A DNA stretch of 64,000 nucleotides from Paenibacillus sp. E222 (GCF_013401555.1 NZ_CP058552.1:6510001-6574000); one strand, 5' to 3'. Shown: positions 25,192-35,177, counted from the first letter of the stretch. Notes: a model not told the origin generated them from the letters alone. A program made the numbers and translations.

Positions 25192-26865
25192 TTATTCGCC
25201 TTGAACCAGTTTCGCCTTCTTGCGAACTTCGTTGGTCATCGTCTGCTCATAGCCCTTCACATCGAGCTTATTGAATTCTTCCACATATTCATCCCAGACC
25301 TTGTTAAACTCAGTTGGACTGGAGAGGACCAGTTTAGGCATATATTTCTTTTGTAAATCCGTACGTTTCTGCCCATAGATATGGGCTGGGGAACCTTGAT
25401 CAAAAGCAATGCTCCAAGCCGGGTACCATGGACGTTCATCCGGCGCAGCAAACAGTTGGGAGAACGTCTCTACACCATACTTTTCCAGAATAAGCTTATC
25501 TCCATCCGTATAAGAGAATTGGGCAACTTCGGGCTGACGCTCTACACCGACAGAATTACCGTCAGGCAGCGTCGATCCATTACCGTAACGCGGCCAGCTG
25601 TACTCAAAATATTTGAATCCGAATGATTGTCGGAACTCATCTGAGTCCGTTTTCCGGATCATTTCTGGTGAGCGCGTAAACCGCCCCTTGTCATCCACTT
25701 CGTAGGTTTCTCCTTCGATCCCCCAATTGGACAGAATCTGATTCTCATCCGTTAACAGGTTATCGAAGAATTGAATGATACGGACCGGATCTTCCGCGCT
25801 TACGGTAATGCCAACCCCCCTGTTATTAACAAAGCTTGGTGGATCAGTATACTGATCCTTGGTGTTTGCGTTGTATACAATAGGCAGTGCCATATAACGC
25901 AAATCGTCGTTGCCCGCTTCCTTCAAATCGTTCATTTCCTGCCCGACCTGCCAGGCATAATCAAAGAATCCAAGCACTTTTCCACTGGTCACTTTCGCAA
26001 GATACTGGTCATAGTTGTCGACAAAGGAGGACTTATCGAACAGCCCCAATGAATTCATTTCATTCAGCTTCTGCATCCAGCGTTTGGTCTCTTCGGTCAT
26101 CCCATAATCCCTGGCTTCCTGTGTCTGCGTATCCACCATAATGGCTCCATCATTCGGATAACCTGCAAGATGCATGGCCGGGTTAGTGATCGTAAAAAAT
26201 TTATCATCATACGTCAATGACAGAAATCCAGTCAATCCTTCATCGTTGTGTTTGTCAGCGTATTGTTTAATCAGAGCCATGTATTCATCCAGTGTAGTGA
26301 TCTTTGGATATCCAGCCTCCTTCAATACACGCCGCTGTATCCAGAAGGCCCCTTGATCCACATTGGGATTAGGCAGATAGTCTCCAACTACAGCGCTCAT
26401 TGGCAGAAAATAAATGTTGCCGTCTTCCTCTTTCATCAGATTGTAGTACGGCTCATACACCCGTTTAATGTTCGGGCCATACTGATCAATCAGATCGTTG
26501 AGAGGAATAAATGCACCGGCAGCCACGATTTTGTCAATAGCCCCGTCAGGCACCATCACATCCGGGTATTTATTACTCGCAATCATCGTTCCGATTTTGG
26601 TATTAATATCACCCACAAGGTATTCAATTTTGAAATTAACCCCCGTTTGTTCCTCCAGCTTTTTACCGATTGTGGTTTCATTTGTATTGATATCCTTGCC
26701 TGAACCCGCTTTAAAATACGAGAATGTTACTTTCTCTGTGCTTACTTTGCCGTCTCCCCGTGCTCCGGCTTCCGGTTTAATCTCACTTCCTCCCCAGGAA
26801 CAAGCCGTCACCATGGTTAAAGCTAATACTGCCGGCAGCCAGCGCTTCAGCATGTGATTAACCAA
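25192..26865 (-). CDS. Extracellular solute-binding lipoprotein (carbohydrate ABC type)
   Basis: The product (557 aa) starts with a lipoprotein signal, LPAVLALTMVTACSWGG, with the lipobox Cys near residue 22. It is then a long substrate-binding protein of the LplA/YtcQ kind (TVGFSYF-like first strand, IGTMIASNKYPDVMVPDG, EDGNIYFLPMSA). Such proteins deliver oligosaccharides, often pectin- or xylan-derived, to two LplB/YtcP permeases. No permease gene lies beside this one, so its partners must be elsewhere. TTG at 26865 is preferred because AGGAGG is 11 nt upstream. It is followed upstream by YesM/YesN-like regulators, the usual arrangement in Paenibacillus. A CcpA-like site overlaps its promoter. 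Confidence 0.88.
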   Translation of the reverse strand: MVNHMLKRWLPAVLALTMVTACSWGGSEIKPEAGARGDGKVSTEKVTFSYFKAGSGKDINTNETTIGKKLEEQTGVNFKIEYLVGDINTKIGTMIASNKYPDVMVPDGAIDKIVAAGAFIPLNDLIDQYGPNIKRVYEPYYNLMKEEDGNIYFLPMSAVVGDYLPNPNVDQGAFWIQRRVLKEAGYPKITTLDEYMALIKQYADKHNDEGLTGFLSLTYDDKFFTITNPAMHLAGYPNDGAIMVDTQTQEARDYGMTEETKRWMQKLNEMNSLGLFDKSSFVDNYDQYLAKVTSGKVLGFFDYAWQVGQEMNDLKEAGNDDLRYMALPIVYNANTKDQYTDPPSFVNNRGVGITVSAEDPVRIIQFFDNLLTDENQILSNWGIEGETYEVDDKGRFTRSPEMIRKTDSDEFRQSFGFKYFEYSWPRYGNGSTLPDGNSVGVERQPEVAQFSYTDGDKLILEKYGVETFSQLFAAPDERPWYPAWSIAFDQGSPAHIYGQKRTDLQKKYMPKLVLSSPTEFNKVWDEYVEEFNKLDVKGYEQTMTNEVRKKAKLVQGE

Positions 26866-26896
26866 TATGAACGCACCCTCCTTCTCCCTCCACTAA

Positions 26897-26915
26897 TGTA
26901 AGCACTTTCATTATA
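26897..26915 (-). promoter_or_regulatory. CcpA (cre)-like site overlapping a -10 box
   Basis: TGTAAGCACTTTCA (26897-26910) matches the cre consensus TGWNANCGNTNWCA at all fixed positions except one. It directly follows a TATAAT box on the minus strand (26915-26910) and precedes the binding-protein gene by about 30 bp. Repression by CcpA at the transcription start is inferred. Confidence 0.55.
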
Positions 26916-26955
26916 AGGTGGATGACGAACTTTGTTTACCGGATAAACTATAGGT

Positions 26956-28740
26956 TTATGCCTTAGAATGTATAATGCATTGGCCATTTGATGAATCTTC
27001 AAGGGGTAACCCAATTTCCACACGTGTGCCTGCCCTAGCTGCACTATCGATCTGAATATGGAACCGGCTATCGTAGATCAGCTTCAGACGATAGATGACA
27101 TTCTGTACACCTACGCGATCACCCATTGAGTCTTCCGTTTCCACGTAAGAGAGTAGCTGATTTCTTTTGTCCTCTGTCATACCCGCCCCGGAATCCTCCA
27201 CCACACAGATCAGTTCTGTACCGGTTCGCCGAATACAAAGCCGAATTTCCCCACCTTCCTTCAGTGGTTCGATACCATGAATGCTGGCATTTTCAACAAA
27301 AGGTAACAATGTCATCTTGGGAATGGAACAATCCGCTGCCTCCGGGTCCAGATCAATTGTATAATTCAGCTTGTGACCGAAACGATATTTCTGGATTTCA
27401 AGAAAGCAGGTTACATATTCCAATTCTTCCCTTATGCTGACTTTATCCCGATTCCAGGTTAGGGCATTCCGAAAAATTTTAGCCATATGATAAATAATTC
27501 GTGCCGTCTCATCTTCATCTTTCATGAGACTTCGCATGCGGATGGTCTCTAGCGCGTTAAACAAAAAATGCGGATTAATCTGGCTCTGCAATGCGTTTAA
27601 TTGGGCATGCCGCCGCTGTAACTCCAAATTTTTATGTTGAATGTCTGCTACATAGACGTCGTTAATCAAACGATGGATCGTCATCGTCATGCGATTGAAT
27701 TCGGCTGTCAGCTGCCCAATCTCGTCCGATGATTCCGGCTGTCTGATCGGTTCAAATCGCTGATGCTTCACTTTTTCCATGTGTTTCAGTATTCGTGCCA
27801 GCCTCACGTGGATTGTGCGTGTCATCCAGATAATGATCCAGGTCGGCAGAATCAGATTAATACAGGCCAGTACAACGACGAGGTGACTGGGTTTGCCCAA
27901 TTCCTTGTAAATCTCGGATTCATCGAACACCCCATTGATGTTCCATCCCTCCATTTCACCGGACAACGGATAAGCCATTTCGAACTCTTTCTTACTTTGT
28001 TGTTCCATGACCTCACTATAATTCACGAGTTGACTGGTCCATGGGATACCCGAATCCGTCGAGTAGTCTATTTGTCCAGCCGGATTAATCAGATAGAGGT
28101 TGCCCTGTACGTTAAGATTGGTGAAAATCTGGCGAATCGTCGACGGCTTCAGATCCAGTCGTACAAACTTTTCCTTCCACCCGGGCAGAGCTTCATAATA
28201 GTTGAGTTTACGTAAAATGCTGAACGTCTGCCGGTTCCCTTCAGGACCGGATCTCATCAGAAGGGGGGCGGAATGTTCACTGTTTGCCAGCAGCCTGTAT
28301 GGCTCGGACTGTCGAACCTCCTCGGTCAGAAACTCAACTCCCCCGGAAGGCAGTACACTTTTGTTATCCACATATATCGTCAAGCCTTGGAGGGAGCGGT
28401 AGCCGGAGTAGTAGGTATTCAGGATTTTGCGAAGATAAGAATCGTAGGCTTCGATATACTGAACCGGATTGGTGTAATTCACATCCAGCATGTCATTTAA
28501 TATACTGTCTGTATAAAAGCTTGAGGAAAAATCGGCCGCATTGCGAATCTCCCCCATAAATTGACTGCGAATCTGTTCCATTCCTTTGGAGAGATCGGCC
28601 ATTCGCTGGGATTTTACGTTCGCTATAGTTACCTGATAGAAAATAACATTGGTGAGAATAACGGGTACGAGTACAAAGAAGAGGTATAAAATCAGCATTT
28701 TATCCCGTAGCCGAATATTATTAAAAAAGTTGAGCTTCAC
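26956..28740 (-). CDS. YesM-type sensor histidine kinase
   Basis: This 594-residue membrane kinase has a first transmembrane helix near residues 15-37 (MLILYLFFVLVPVILTNVIF), a large extracellular sensor of about 240 residues and a second helix near 285. HAMP follows, then a His_kinase domain with LQSQINPHFLFNALETIRM, where the His is phosphorylated, and the ATPase domain with PKMTLLPFVENASIHGI and VEDSGAGM. This is the YesM/LytS class that senses sugars together with binding proteins. The start is GTG at 28740 with GGAG at 8 nt. It lies 12 nt downstream of its partner regulator gene, and a binding-protein gene follows. Confidence 0.92.
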   Translation of the reverse strand: MKLNFFNNIRLRDKMLILYLFFVLVPVILTNVIFYQVTIANVKSQRMADLSKGMEQIRSQFMGEIRNAADFSSSFYTDSILNDMLDVNYTNPVQYIEAYDSYLRKILNTYYSGYRSLQGLTIYVDNKSVLPSGGVEFLTEEVRQSEPYRLLANSEHSAPLLMRSGPEGNRQTFSILRKLNYYEALPGWKEKFVRLDLKPSTIRQIFTNLNVQGNLYLINPAGQIDYSTDSGIPWTSQLVNYSEVMEQQSKKEFEMAYPLSGEMEGWNINGVFDESEIYKELGKPSHLVVVLACINLILPTWIIIWMTRTIHVRLARILKHMEKVKHQRFEPIRQPESSDEIGQLTAEFNRMTMTIHRLINDVYVADIQHKNLELQRRHAQLNALQSQINPHFLFNALETIRMRSLMKDEDETARIIYHMAKIFRNALTWNRDKVSIREELEYVTCFLEIQKYRFGHKLNYTIDLDPEAADCSIPKMTLLPFVENASIHGIEPLKEGGEIRLCIRRTGTELICVVEDSGAGMTEDKRNQLLSYVETEDSMGDRVGVQNVIYRLKLIYDSRFHIQIDSAARAGTRVEIGLPLEDSSNGQCIIHSKA

Positions 28741-28752
28741 GCTTTCATCTCC

Positions 28753-30369
28753 CTATCCTTCATCCATGATGCGATTTCGATATTCTGTAGGAGCGCATGA
28801 TTCCGTTTTCTCAAATTGAGTTGCAAAATAATCACTGCTTCCGAACCCAACCCTCTCGGCGATTTCATATACTCGCATATCCGTCTGACGCAGCAGCTTC
28901 TTGGCTTCCTCCATCCGCAGCTGAAGCAGGAAGTCGTTAAAATACACACCATACACCTTGCGGAAGCGTTGCCCCAAATAGACTGGATTCATGTAAAACT
29001 CGGAGGCAATACTTCTCAAACTGATATTGCTTCTGTAGTTGGCTTCAATATAATTTTTGATTTTGGTCATGGCACCCCTGTGATTGTACTGACGCTGTTC
29101 TGCCAACTTCCGCGCTGAATCCAGCATGAACACCGTCAACAGCTGCCTGGCCTCAGCCAATGTTCCTCGCTCCGCTTGCCAAGCCAGTATTGGTTTGAAC
29201 GACGGTATCTCTTTCACATTCGCCTCAGCCGACTTCAGAATCGATAGTACAGCCGAGATGAGTTGATGGATTGCCGACGTCACTGCAACAGGAGCGTAAT
29301 TGGCAGTTCTCATGCCGGTGAACCATTCACCTACTGCATGCTCCAACGCCTTAACACGTTGTTCCTCCATAAGTGTCAGGAGCTCCTGCTCCTTTTCATG
29401 ATCGGTATGCACCCACTGTACAGGCTCATGCTGCATGTCATCATACAGGACGATCCCGCTCTTCTCTGAAATAAATTTATAGGAAATAGCATTAAGTGCG
29501 GTCTGATAGGCATGTCCAATGAGTAAAGGTTCATAACAAACCTTACCGATATATATGCTTACAAAGTCATGGCTCGTTTCGGCGAAGCAGGATTGCATTT
29601 GTGCGGCAATCACATGAAGATTCATTGAATAGGGACGTAGATGTTCCGCAGTTAACAGAACTCCGATACGTCCGCCGTGCTCTTTTACATGCAGATATGC
29701 GCGATTTGGATACATCTTTTCAAGAACAGACTGCACAATCCGGCCAAAATTTTCTCCCTTCCCGGCTTCCACGCTCTCCTCTTGAGCATTATCCGAAACC
29801 CGGAAATGTGGCGTGTTATTCTCAAACAGCAGATATGCCAGCGGATCGTCAGCACGGGTACCCGTCAGTTCAATCCACTGTTCAACCGTTTCCAAATCCG
29901 ATTCGCCATAAAGAAACTGATTAAGTAATCTGACGTATTCCTGCTCACGTCGGGTTTGTTCAGCATGCTTGCGCCGATTCAACTCCTCCGCCAGCTTGTG
30001 TAAAGTACCCTCCAGTTCAATCTCATCAATTGGCTTCAAAATATAATCCTGTACTCCGTACCTCACAGCCTGCTGGGCGTAAGCAAAATCATTATATCCG
30101 CTCACGATGATAAAATACGGCTGTTTGCCCTTGGTTAGAACCTGCCCATCAGGCTCAACCGTACGCCGGATCAATTCCAGTCCATCCGTCTCCGGCATGC
30201 GTATATCCGTAATGACAACGTCAGGCTGCAGCTCTTCGATCCGGGTACAAGCCTCATCCCCATCATTCGCCTCTCCAACCACTTCAAAGCCGCATGCTTC
30301 CCAGCGGATCAGTTTTCGAAGTCCTTTGCGTGCGTATACTTCATCATCAACCAGCAGTACACGATGCAT
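28753..30369 (-). CDS. YesN-type response regulator with AraC DNA-binding domain
   Basis: This is a 538-residue response regulator. The receiver domain starts HRVLLVDDEVYARKGL and has the phospho-acceptor Asp in PDVVITDIRMPETDG near residue 55. A middle region of about 300 residues follows, then a C-terminal AraC HTH pair (ISLRSIASEFYMNPVYLGQRF and VYEIAERVGFGSSDYFATQF). It should activate carbohydrate uptake genes when phosphorylated by the adjacent kinase. I chose the ATG at 30369 since GGAAGG lies 9 nt upstream. The frame is open two to three codons further. Confidence 0.92.
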   Translation of the reverse strand: MHRVLLVDDEVYARKGLRKLIRWEACGFEVVGEANDGDEACTRIEELQPDVVITDIRMPETDGLELIRRTVEPDGQVLTKGKQPYFIIVSGYNDFAYAQQAVRYGVQDYILKPIDEIELEGTLHKLAEELNRRKHAEQTRREQEYVRLLNQFLYGESDLETVEQWIELTGTRADDPLAYLLFENNTPHFRVSDNAQEESVEAGKGENFGRIVQSVLEKMYPNRAYLHVKEHGGRIGVLLTAEHLRPYSMNLHVIAAQMQSCFAETSHDFVSIYIGKVCYEPLLIGHAYQTALNAISYKFISEKSGIVLYDDMQHEPVQWVHTDHEKEQELLTLMEEQRVKALEHAVGEWFTGMRTANYAPVAVTSAIHQLISAVLSILKSAEANVKEIPSFKPILAWQAERGTLAEARQLLTVFMLDSARKLAEQRQYNHRGAMTKIKNYIEANYRSNISLRSIASEFYMNPVYLGQRFRKVYGVYFNDFLLQLRMEEAKKLLRQTDMRVYEIAERVGFGSSDYFATQFEKTESCAPTEYRNRIMDEG

Positions 30370-30565
30370 GCCCATCACCCTTCCGATTGAATTACAATTG
30401 CAGTGTCCATATATTCATCGGCAAAAAAAGAAAGCGATTACATAAAATTTTGTATTATTCTGCCTTTATTGTTAAGGTCTGTACTGCAAAAAGTCAACAG
30501 CTTTTCCTGCCAGCTATTCACAATAACTTCTGATATCCGTTATTTCTTAAAATGAAATAGCATAC

Positions 30566-30593
30566 CAAAAAAGCACAACCGATAGGCTGTGCT
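30566..30593 (-). terminator. Terminator after the first LacI-type gene
   Basis: AGCACAACC/GGCTGTGCT pairs as a stem-loop and is followed by TTTTTTGG on the minus strand. It separates the LacI gene from the YesN/YesM unit. Confidence 0.75.
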
Positions 30594-30606
30594 GGTTTGA
30601 AGACCT

Positions 30607-31611
30607 TTACGCTTGCACAGGTGCAGTCGTTTGGCGAATCACCAGATTGGATGGCTCCGTAACGACTGGAGGAGTGTATGCAGGATTCTCAATCATGGCG
30701 ATCAGATATTCAATGGACTTGATCCCAATGGAATGAATATTTTGATTAATCGTGGTCAAGCCCGGTTTGAACACTTCCGCATAGTACGTGTTATCAAATC
30801 CGACAACAGATATATCTTCCGGCACCCGTAAACCATGCTTCTCAATTTCGTGGATTGCTCCAAAGGCAGACATGTCTGAAGCACAGACAATCCCCGTAGG
30901 CTGGTCCTTCAATGCAAGCAACCGGCGAGCTGCCTTACTGCCACCATCGAAAGAATAGTCACAGACCTCCAGATAAACCGTTGAATATGGAATGCCGCAG
31001 ACTCGCAAGCCTTCCCGATATCCATCCAGTCGAAGATTCGCTACAGCAGGCCCAAGTGTACCTGAAATATAAGCAATTTTCTGGTGCCCCAGTTCATGCA
31101 AATGCTTCACACTCATGGCAATGGCATTGGCATTGTCCGTCGTTATGTATCCTGCCCGCTTGCCAAACAAGTCGGTGTCAATAAACATCGTCGGAATCTC
31201 CGCAGTAACCAATTCCTGAATACTCTTGTTCTCTCTTCCTTCCCCGAATACAACAACGCCATCCACATTTCGGCTGCGGCAATGTTTAATAAAGGAGTAT
31301 GTTGGATCATCAAAACGTGTAGATAAGCGAACAAGATCGTATCCGCTGTTCTCCAGTGCTGTTTTGATTCCTTCCAGCAGTTCCGATACAAACGGATTGG
31401 TAAAAGGCACCGTCAACAATACACCTACCGTCCAGGAACGGCGTTTTACAAGTCCACGTGCAACAACATTCGGTTGATATTTTAATAGTTCGATGGCTAT
31501 ATTGACTTTTTTGCGAGTTTTGTCACTTACATCGGGATAATCGTTCAGCACTTTGGAAACGGTTGCAACAGATACGCCCGCCTCTTTGGCCACATCATGG
31601 ATAGAAGCCAC
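30607..31611 (-). CDS. LacI-family transcriptional regulator
   Basis: The product (334 aa) has the LacI helix-turn-helix ASIHDVAKEAGVSVATVSKVLN at the N-terminus and the hinge YQPNVVARGL. A periplasmic-binding-protein-like effector domain follows (TVGVLLTVPFTNPFVSELLEGI, GVVVFGEG, ISVVGFDNTYYAEVF). It should repress sugar genes and release DNA when a carbohydrate binds. The start is GTG at 31611 behind GAGGTG. The neighbours do not show its target, which could be the YesMN/binding-protein genes downstream. Confidence 0.9.
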   Translation of the reverse strand: MASIHDVAKEAGVSVATVSKVLNDYPDVSDKTRKKVNIAIELLKYQPNVVARGLVKRRSWTVGVLLTVPFTNPFVSELLEGIKTALENSGYDLVRLSTRFDDPTYSFIKHCRSRNVDGVVVFGEGRENKSIQELVTAEIPTMFIDTDLFGKRAGYITTDNANAIAMSVKHLHELGHQKIAYISGTLGPAVANLRLDGYREGLRVCGIPYSTVYLEVCDYSFDGGSKAARRLLALKDQPTGIVCASDMSAFGAIHEIEKHGLRVPEDISVVGFDNTYYAEVFKPGLTTINQNIHSIGIKSIEYLIAMIENPAYTPPVVTEPSNLVIRQTTAPVQA

Positions 31612-31740
31612 CTGATCACCTCAACCTCTTTCAAATCCCCTGTCTCCGGCTGCATTCACTATAACATCGGCAGGTTTGTCTACCCATTATAGCTTAAAAC
31701 AGCCAGAAACGGTATCACAGCTTCCGGCCGATATTACCGC

Positions 31741-32745
31741 CTATTCTTGATGATCCAATTTCCTTAGATCAAGTGCCAGTTTCTCCATAGTGGTAGCAAA
31801 AACCGCAAGCTCTTCTGAACGGGATGCCTGACGCCTTGCTCCCGAAGCCATGTGCTCCGACTCCTGTTGAACACTGCCCAGCTTCTTCATGATCTGTGCC
31901 AGATTCGACTGGATTTTGCCTTGGGCCTCACGGGAACTAGCCGCAAGCTTGCGAACCTCACTGGCAACCACCTCAAATCCCCGGCCAAATTCTCCTGCAT
32001 GTGCAGCTTCAATGGCGGCATTCAGGCCTACGAGATGACTCTGATCCGAGATTTCACGAATGATCTCACCCATTTTGCCAATCTGATGAATTTCCTTCGT
32101 CAGCTCTTCCAATAATCCATTTGCCTGATCCTGAGAGGCAGCCGTTTCCCTGGCCACATCCGAGATCGCCTTAGCATTTTCATTCAATTCACTAATCATG
32201 CCCGTCAACTGCTGGGTAATCTGCGTGATTGCCAGCAACGTATGCTGCTGATCTTCAGCGAGTTGATTTAGTTTTTCCTTTTCCTTCTTCTCGTAAGCCT
32301 CCAATACAAGCTGTGAATCGAGGTTGAACATTTTACTAAGGGCCTGGATGATCAGATGCCAATGTTCAGGAATGACTTGCTGAAATATGCTTGTGGCAAT
32401 ATCGAGGTAAACCATATATGTACCCAGATAATAATCTTCGGACAAACCAATACGGGAATGGACGAGTCCAATCGCAATGCGCTGTTCAATGTATGCATCA
32501 TCAACTACACCATCGGTCATGGATAACCAGTATTGCTTTTGCGTTTCCTTCAAACGGTCGATGGAGGAGAAGCGGGCAATCAGATCGACCAAATTCGGAT
32601 AATTTCCCACATGATTGTAGAAGTGGTCCACCACCTCGTCAACGACTTTCTCAAAAGCAGGTCGATGATCAGCAAGCAATTGCAGATCTCCGGCGGTCAA
32701 TCCAATATAATCAAGTTGTTGTTGTCTTGCTATAGCAATACTCAT
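31741..32745 (-). CDS. HemAT-like globin-coupled methyl-accepting sensor
   Basis: This 334-residue soluble chemoreceptor has a protoglobin sensor in residues 1-165 ([32 protein letters not shown]). Its proximal haem ligand is likely the His of [21 protein letters not shown]. The MCP signalling domain is in the C-terminal half, with the hairpin tip [37 protein letters not shown]. subtilis HemAT (aerotaxis to oxygen) has this architecture, but this one has a shorter signalling helix. I prefer ATG at 32745. AAGGAG is 15 nt upstream, which is long, and an in-frame GTG at 32775 is possible. No chemotaxis genes lie nearby. Confidence 0.88.
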   Translation of the reverse strand: MSIAIARQQQLDYIGLTAGDLQLLADHRPAFEKVVDEVVDHFYNHVGNYPNLVDLIARFSSIDRLKETQKQYWLSMTDGVVDDAYIEQRIAIGLVHSRIGLSEDYYLGTYMVYLDIATSIFQQVIPEHWHLIIQALSKMFNLDSQLVLEAYEKKEKEKLNQLAEDQQHTLLAITQITQQLTGMISELNENAKAISDVARETAASQDQANGLLEELTKEIHQIGKMGEIIREISDQSHLVGLNAAIEAAHAGEFGRGFEVVASEVRKLAASSREAQGKIQSNLAQIMKKLGSVQQESEHMASGARRQASRSEELAVFATTMEKLALDLRKLDHQE

Positions 32746-32913
32746 ACCTAGTTCTGTCAGCTCCTTAATAACCACAAAAAATAATAAATTGTAAATATCT
32801 GTTTACCGATTATAGACTAAATGACCTAATTTTACATATACCATTAGAACTAATTTGTCATGAAATTGACCTTCTTTGTCAGTTTATTAGTCCTTAATAT
32901 GCATCTAACGATA

Positions 32914-32968
32914 TAAAAAGGCCCCTGACCCTGCTGTGAAGGAGCCTCACAGCAGGCGTCAGGAGCCT
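32914..32968 (-). terminator. Terminator after prkA
   Basis: On the minus strand a near-perfect stem of about 20 bp (AGGCTCCTGACGCCTGCTGT paired with 32939-32919) is followed by TTTTTATA. It belongs to the prkA transcript. Confidence 0.8.
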
Positions 32969-32991
32969 GATCCGGAATGGTTCGTTGCAGA

Positions 32992-34887
32992 TTAGCGATT
33001 CAATAGACTGCCCACATAACGGAGCAGTTCATTCGCGCTGGCTGCGGTATAGCCATGTTCTTCGATCAACCGTTTAATTACTTCGTTCATTCGTTTTAGC
33101 TGCGTTGCATCTGGTGTCTTGGTTGAAGTAGTAATCTTCACAATATCCTTCAAGTCAGCGAACAATTTCTTTTCAATCGCTTCACGCAAACGATCATGAC
33201 TGCTGTATTCGAACTTCCGTTCCTTGCGGGAATAAGCCGAGATGCGGATCAATATCTCTTCCCTGAACGCCTTTTTGGCATTCTCGGAAATACCGATCTG
33301 CTCCTCAATTGAACGCATCAAGCGCTCATCCGGGTCCATCTCCTCATCCGTCAATGGATCACGAATTTTGGACCAGTTGCAGAATGCCTCGATATTATCG
33401 AGGTAATTTTCGAACAGTGTTCTGGCCGACTCTTCAAACGAGTAGACAAATGCTTTCTGCACTTCCTTCTTCGCCAGCTCATCATACTCTTTCCGAGCCA
33501 ACGCAATAAAATTCAGATAACGCTCGCGTTCCTCTTTTGAAATCGAAGCATGTTGATCCAAACCATCCTTGATCGCCCGGAGAATATCCAACGCGTTAAT
33601 GCACTGAAGGTTTTGCTTAATCAAAGCACTGGATATCCGGTTGATGACATAACGCGGATCAATGCCCGACATGCCTTCATCCAAATATTCATTTTGCATC
33701 TCACGCAGATCGGCTTCTTTGTACCCTTCAACTTCTTCACCGTCATACATCCGCATTTTTTTGACCAGATCCATGCCTTGTTTCTTCGTTTCTTTCAAGC
33801 GGGTAAGTATGGAGAAAATGGCTGCAGTCCGCAAGGCATGCGGTGCAATATGGACATGCTTCATATCACTTTGCTGAATGAGCTTGCCGTAAATCTTCTC
33901 TTCCTCGGAGACCTTCAGGTTGTAGGGAATCGGCATGACGATCATCCGGGATTGCAAGGCTTCATTCTTTTTGTTGGAAATAAATGATTTGTACTCGGAT
34001 TCATTCGTATGCGCCACAATCATTTCATCCGCACTGATCAAGGCAAATCGGCCTGCTTTAAAATTACCTTCCTGCGTCAGCGATAACAGGTTCCACAGAA
34101 ACTTCTCATCACATTTCAGCATCTCCTGAAATTCCATCAATCCACGGTTGGCCTTGTTCAATTCGCCGTCAAAACGATAGGCGCGCGGATCGGATTCGGA
34201 GCCGAATTCGGTTATGGTTGAGAAGTCGATACTTCCCGTCAGATCGGCAATATCCTGGGATTTCGGATCAGATGGGCTGAATGTTCCGATTCCCACCCGG
34301 TTATCCTCGGAAATAATGACCCGTTCTACCCTCACCTTGCTGATATCACCGCCATATTCGGTCCGAAGACGCATCTGGCAGGATGGGCAAAGATTGCCCT
34401 CAATGCGGACACCGATCTCCTTTTCCACTTCGGGACGAAGCTCCAGCGGAATCAGATGCAGGGGCTCCTCATGCATTGGGCATCCTTCAATGGCGTATAC
34501 AGCACCCTTCTCTGTACGGGAAAATTGCTCAAGGCCACGTTTCAGCAGCGTTACCAGTGTGGATTTACCTCCACTGACCGGACCCATAAGCAGCAGAATC
34601 CGTTTACGAACATCCAGACGGCGCGCTGCCGAGTGGAAATATTCTTCCACCAGCTTTTCAATGGACCGATCCAGCCCAAAAATCTCCTGTTCAAAAAACT
34701 TGTACCGTTTGTGCCCCCCAACTTCTTCCACGCCAAATGATTCAATCATCTGGTACACTCGTGCGTGAGCCGTCATTGCCGGAGTCGGGTCCTCTCTCAG
34801 CAGTGCAATATAATCTTCAAATGTCCCGTTCCATGATAAACGGTCACTTTCTGCCCGATGTTCCGCAACGCGTTCAAAAATATTCAT
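32992..34887 (-). CDS. prkA: PrkA serine protein kinase / AAA ATPase
   Basis: The product is 631 aa, the usual PrkA length. PrkA acts in sporulation and general stress, and recent work in Bacillus describes AAA-linked protease activity besides kinase activity. Visible features are the N-terminal AAA-type domain with LLMGPVSGGKSTLVTLLKRGL near residue 104, a Cys pair GNLCPSCQMRLRTEYGGD, RVERVIISEDNRVGIGTFSP and GLMEFQEMLKC, then the helical PrkA C-terminal domain (RMNEVIKRLIEEHGY). I chose the ATG at 34887 behind GGGAGG at 8 nt. The open frame 22 codons upstream is not conserved. yhbH and spoVR, its usual partners, are over 10 kb away. Confidence 0.95.
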   Translation of the reverse strand: MNIFERVAEHRAESDRLSWNGTFEDYIALLREDPTPAMTAHARVYQMIESFGVEEVGGHKRYKFFEQEIFGLDRSIEKLVEEYFHSAARRLDVRKRILLLMGPVSGGKSTLVTLLKRGLEQFSRTEKGAVYAIEGCPMHEEPLHLIPLELRPEVEKEIGVRIEGNLCPSCQMRLRTEYGGDISKVRVERVIISEDNRVGIGTFSPSDPKSQDIADLTGSIDFSTITEFGSESDPRAYRFDGELNKANRGLMEFQEMLKCDEKFLWNLLSLTQEGNFKAGRFALISADEMIVAHTNESEYKSFISNKKNEALQSRMIVMPIPYNLKVSEEEKIYGKLIQQSDMKHVHIAPHALRTAAIFSILTRLKETKKQGMDLVKKMRMYDGEEVEGYKEADLREMQNEYLDEGMSGIDPRYVINRISSALIKQNLQCINALDILRAIKDGLDQHASISKEERERYLNFIALARKEYDELAKKEVQKAFVYSFEESARTLFENYLDNIEAFCNWSKIRDPLTDEEMDPDERLMRSIEEQIGISENAKKAFREEILIRISAYSRKERKFEYSSHDRLREAIEKKLFADLKDIVKITTSTKTPDATQLKRMNEVIKRLIEEHGYTAASANELLRYVGSLLNR

Positions 34888-34935
34888 GCTTGGTACCTCC
34901 CATGGCTCCTTTAGTGTGATTGTCAACCATTCCGA

Positions 34936-34943
34936 ATGGTATG
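34936..34943 (-). promoter_or_regulatory. Possible sigma-E-like -10 box upstream of prkA
   Basis: On the minus strand CATACCAT matches the sigma-E -10 consensus (CATANNNT) about 50 bp before the prkA start. The -35 element is weak. It overlaps an inverted repeat, ACCATTC-C-GAATGGT (34926-34940). prkA is sigma-E dependent in B. subtilis. The rest of the 34888-35249 gap holds no gene that I can see. Confidence 0.3.
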
Positions 34944-35168
34944 AAGAAATCAATAGAATTACGGCTTGTGCTTGAATACCAATCTTGCGGTCCGGATTAG
35001 TCCCGCCACCCTCTGTCCAAACATCATGTATTGTTGTGAAAAGTGTATTACATACCTATGCGGCAAATCGGATAAGTTGACCTCTTTTTTTTCAATCCGT
35101 AGGTCTTAATTTGAGGCCTTCCCTGTTCTATCAGACATCTTGTGCGCTCAGAAAAAAAAGAACGGATA

Positions 35169-35177
35169 TGATATAAT
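35169..35177 (+). promoter_or_regulatory. Extended -10 promoter of the DUF2161 gene
   Basis: TGATATAAT is a perfect extended -10 sequence 72 bp before the gene start. The -35 region (A-rich) is not recognisable. Confidence 0.5.
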
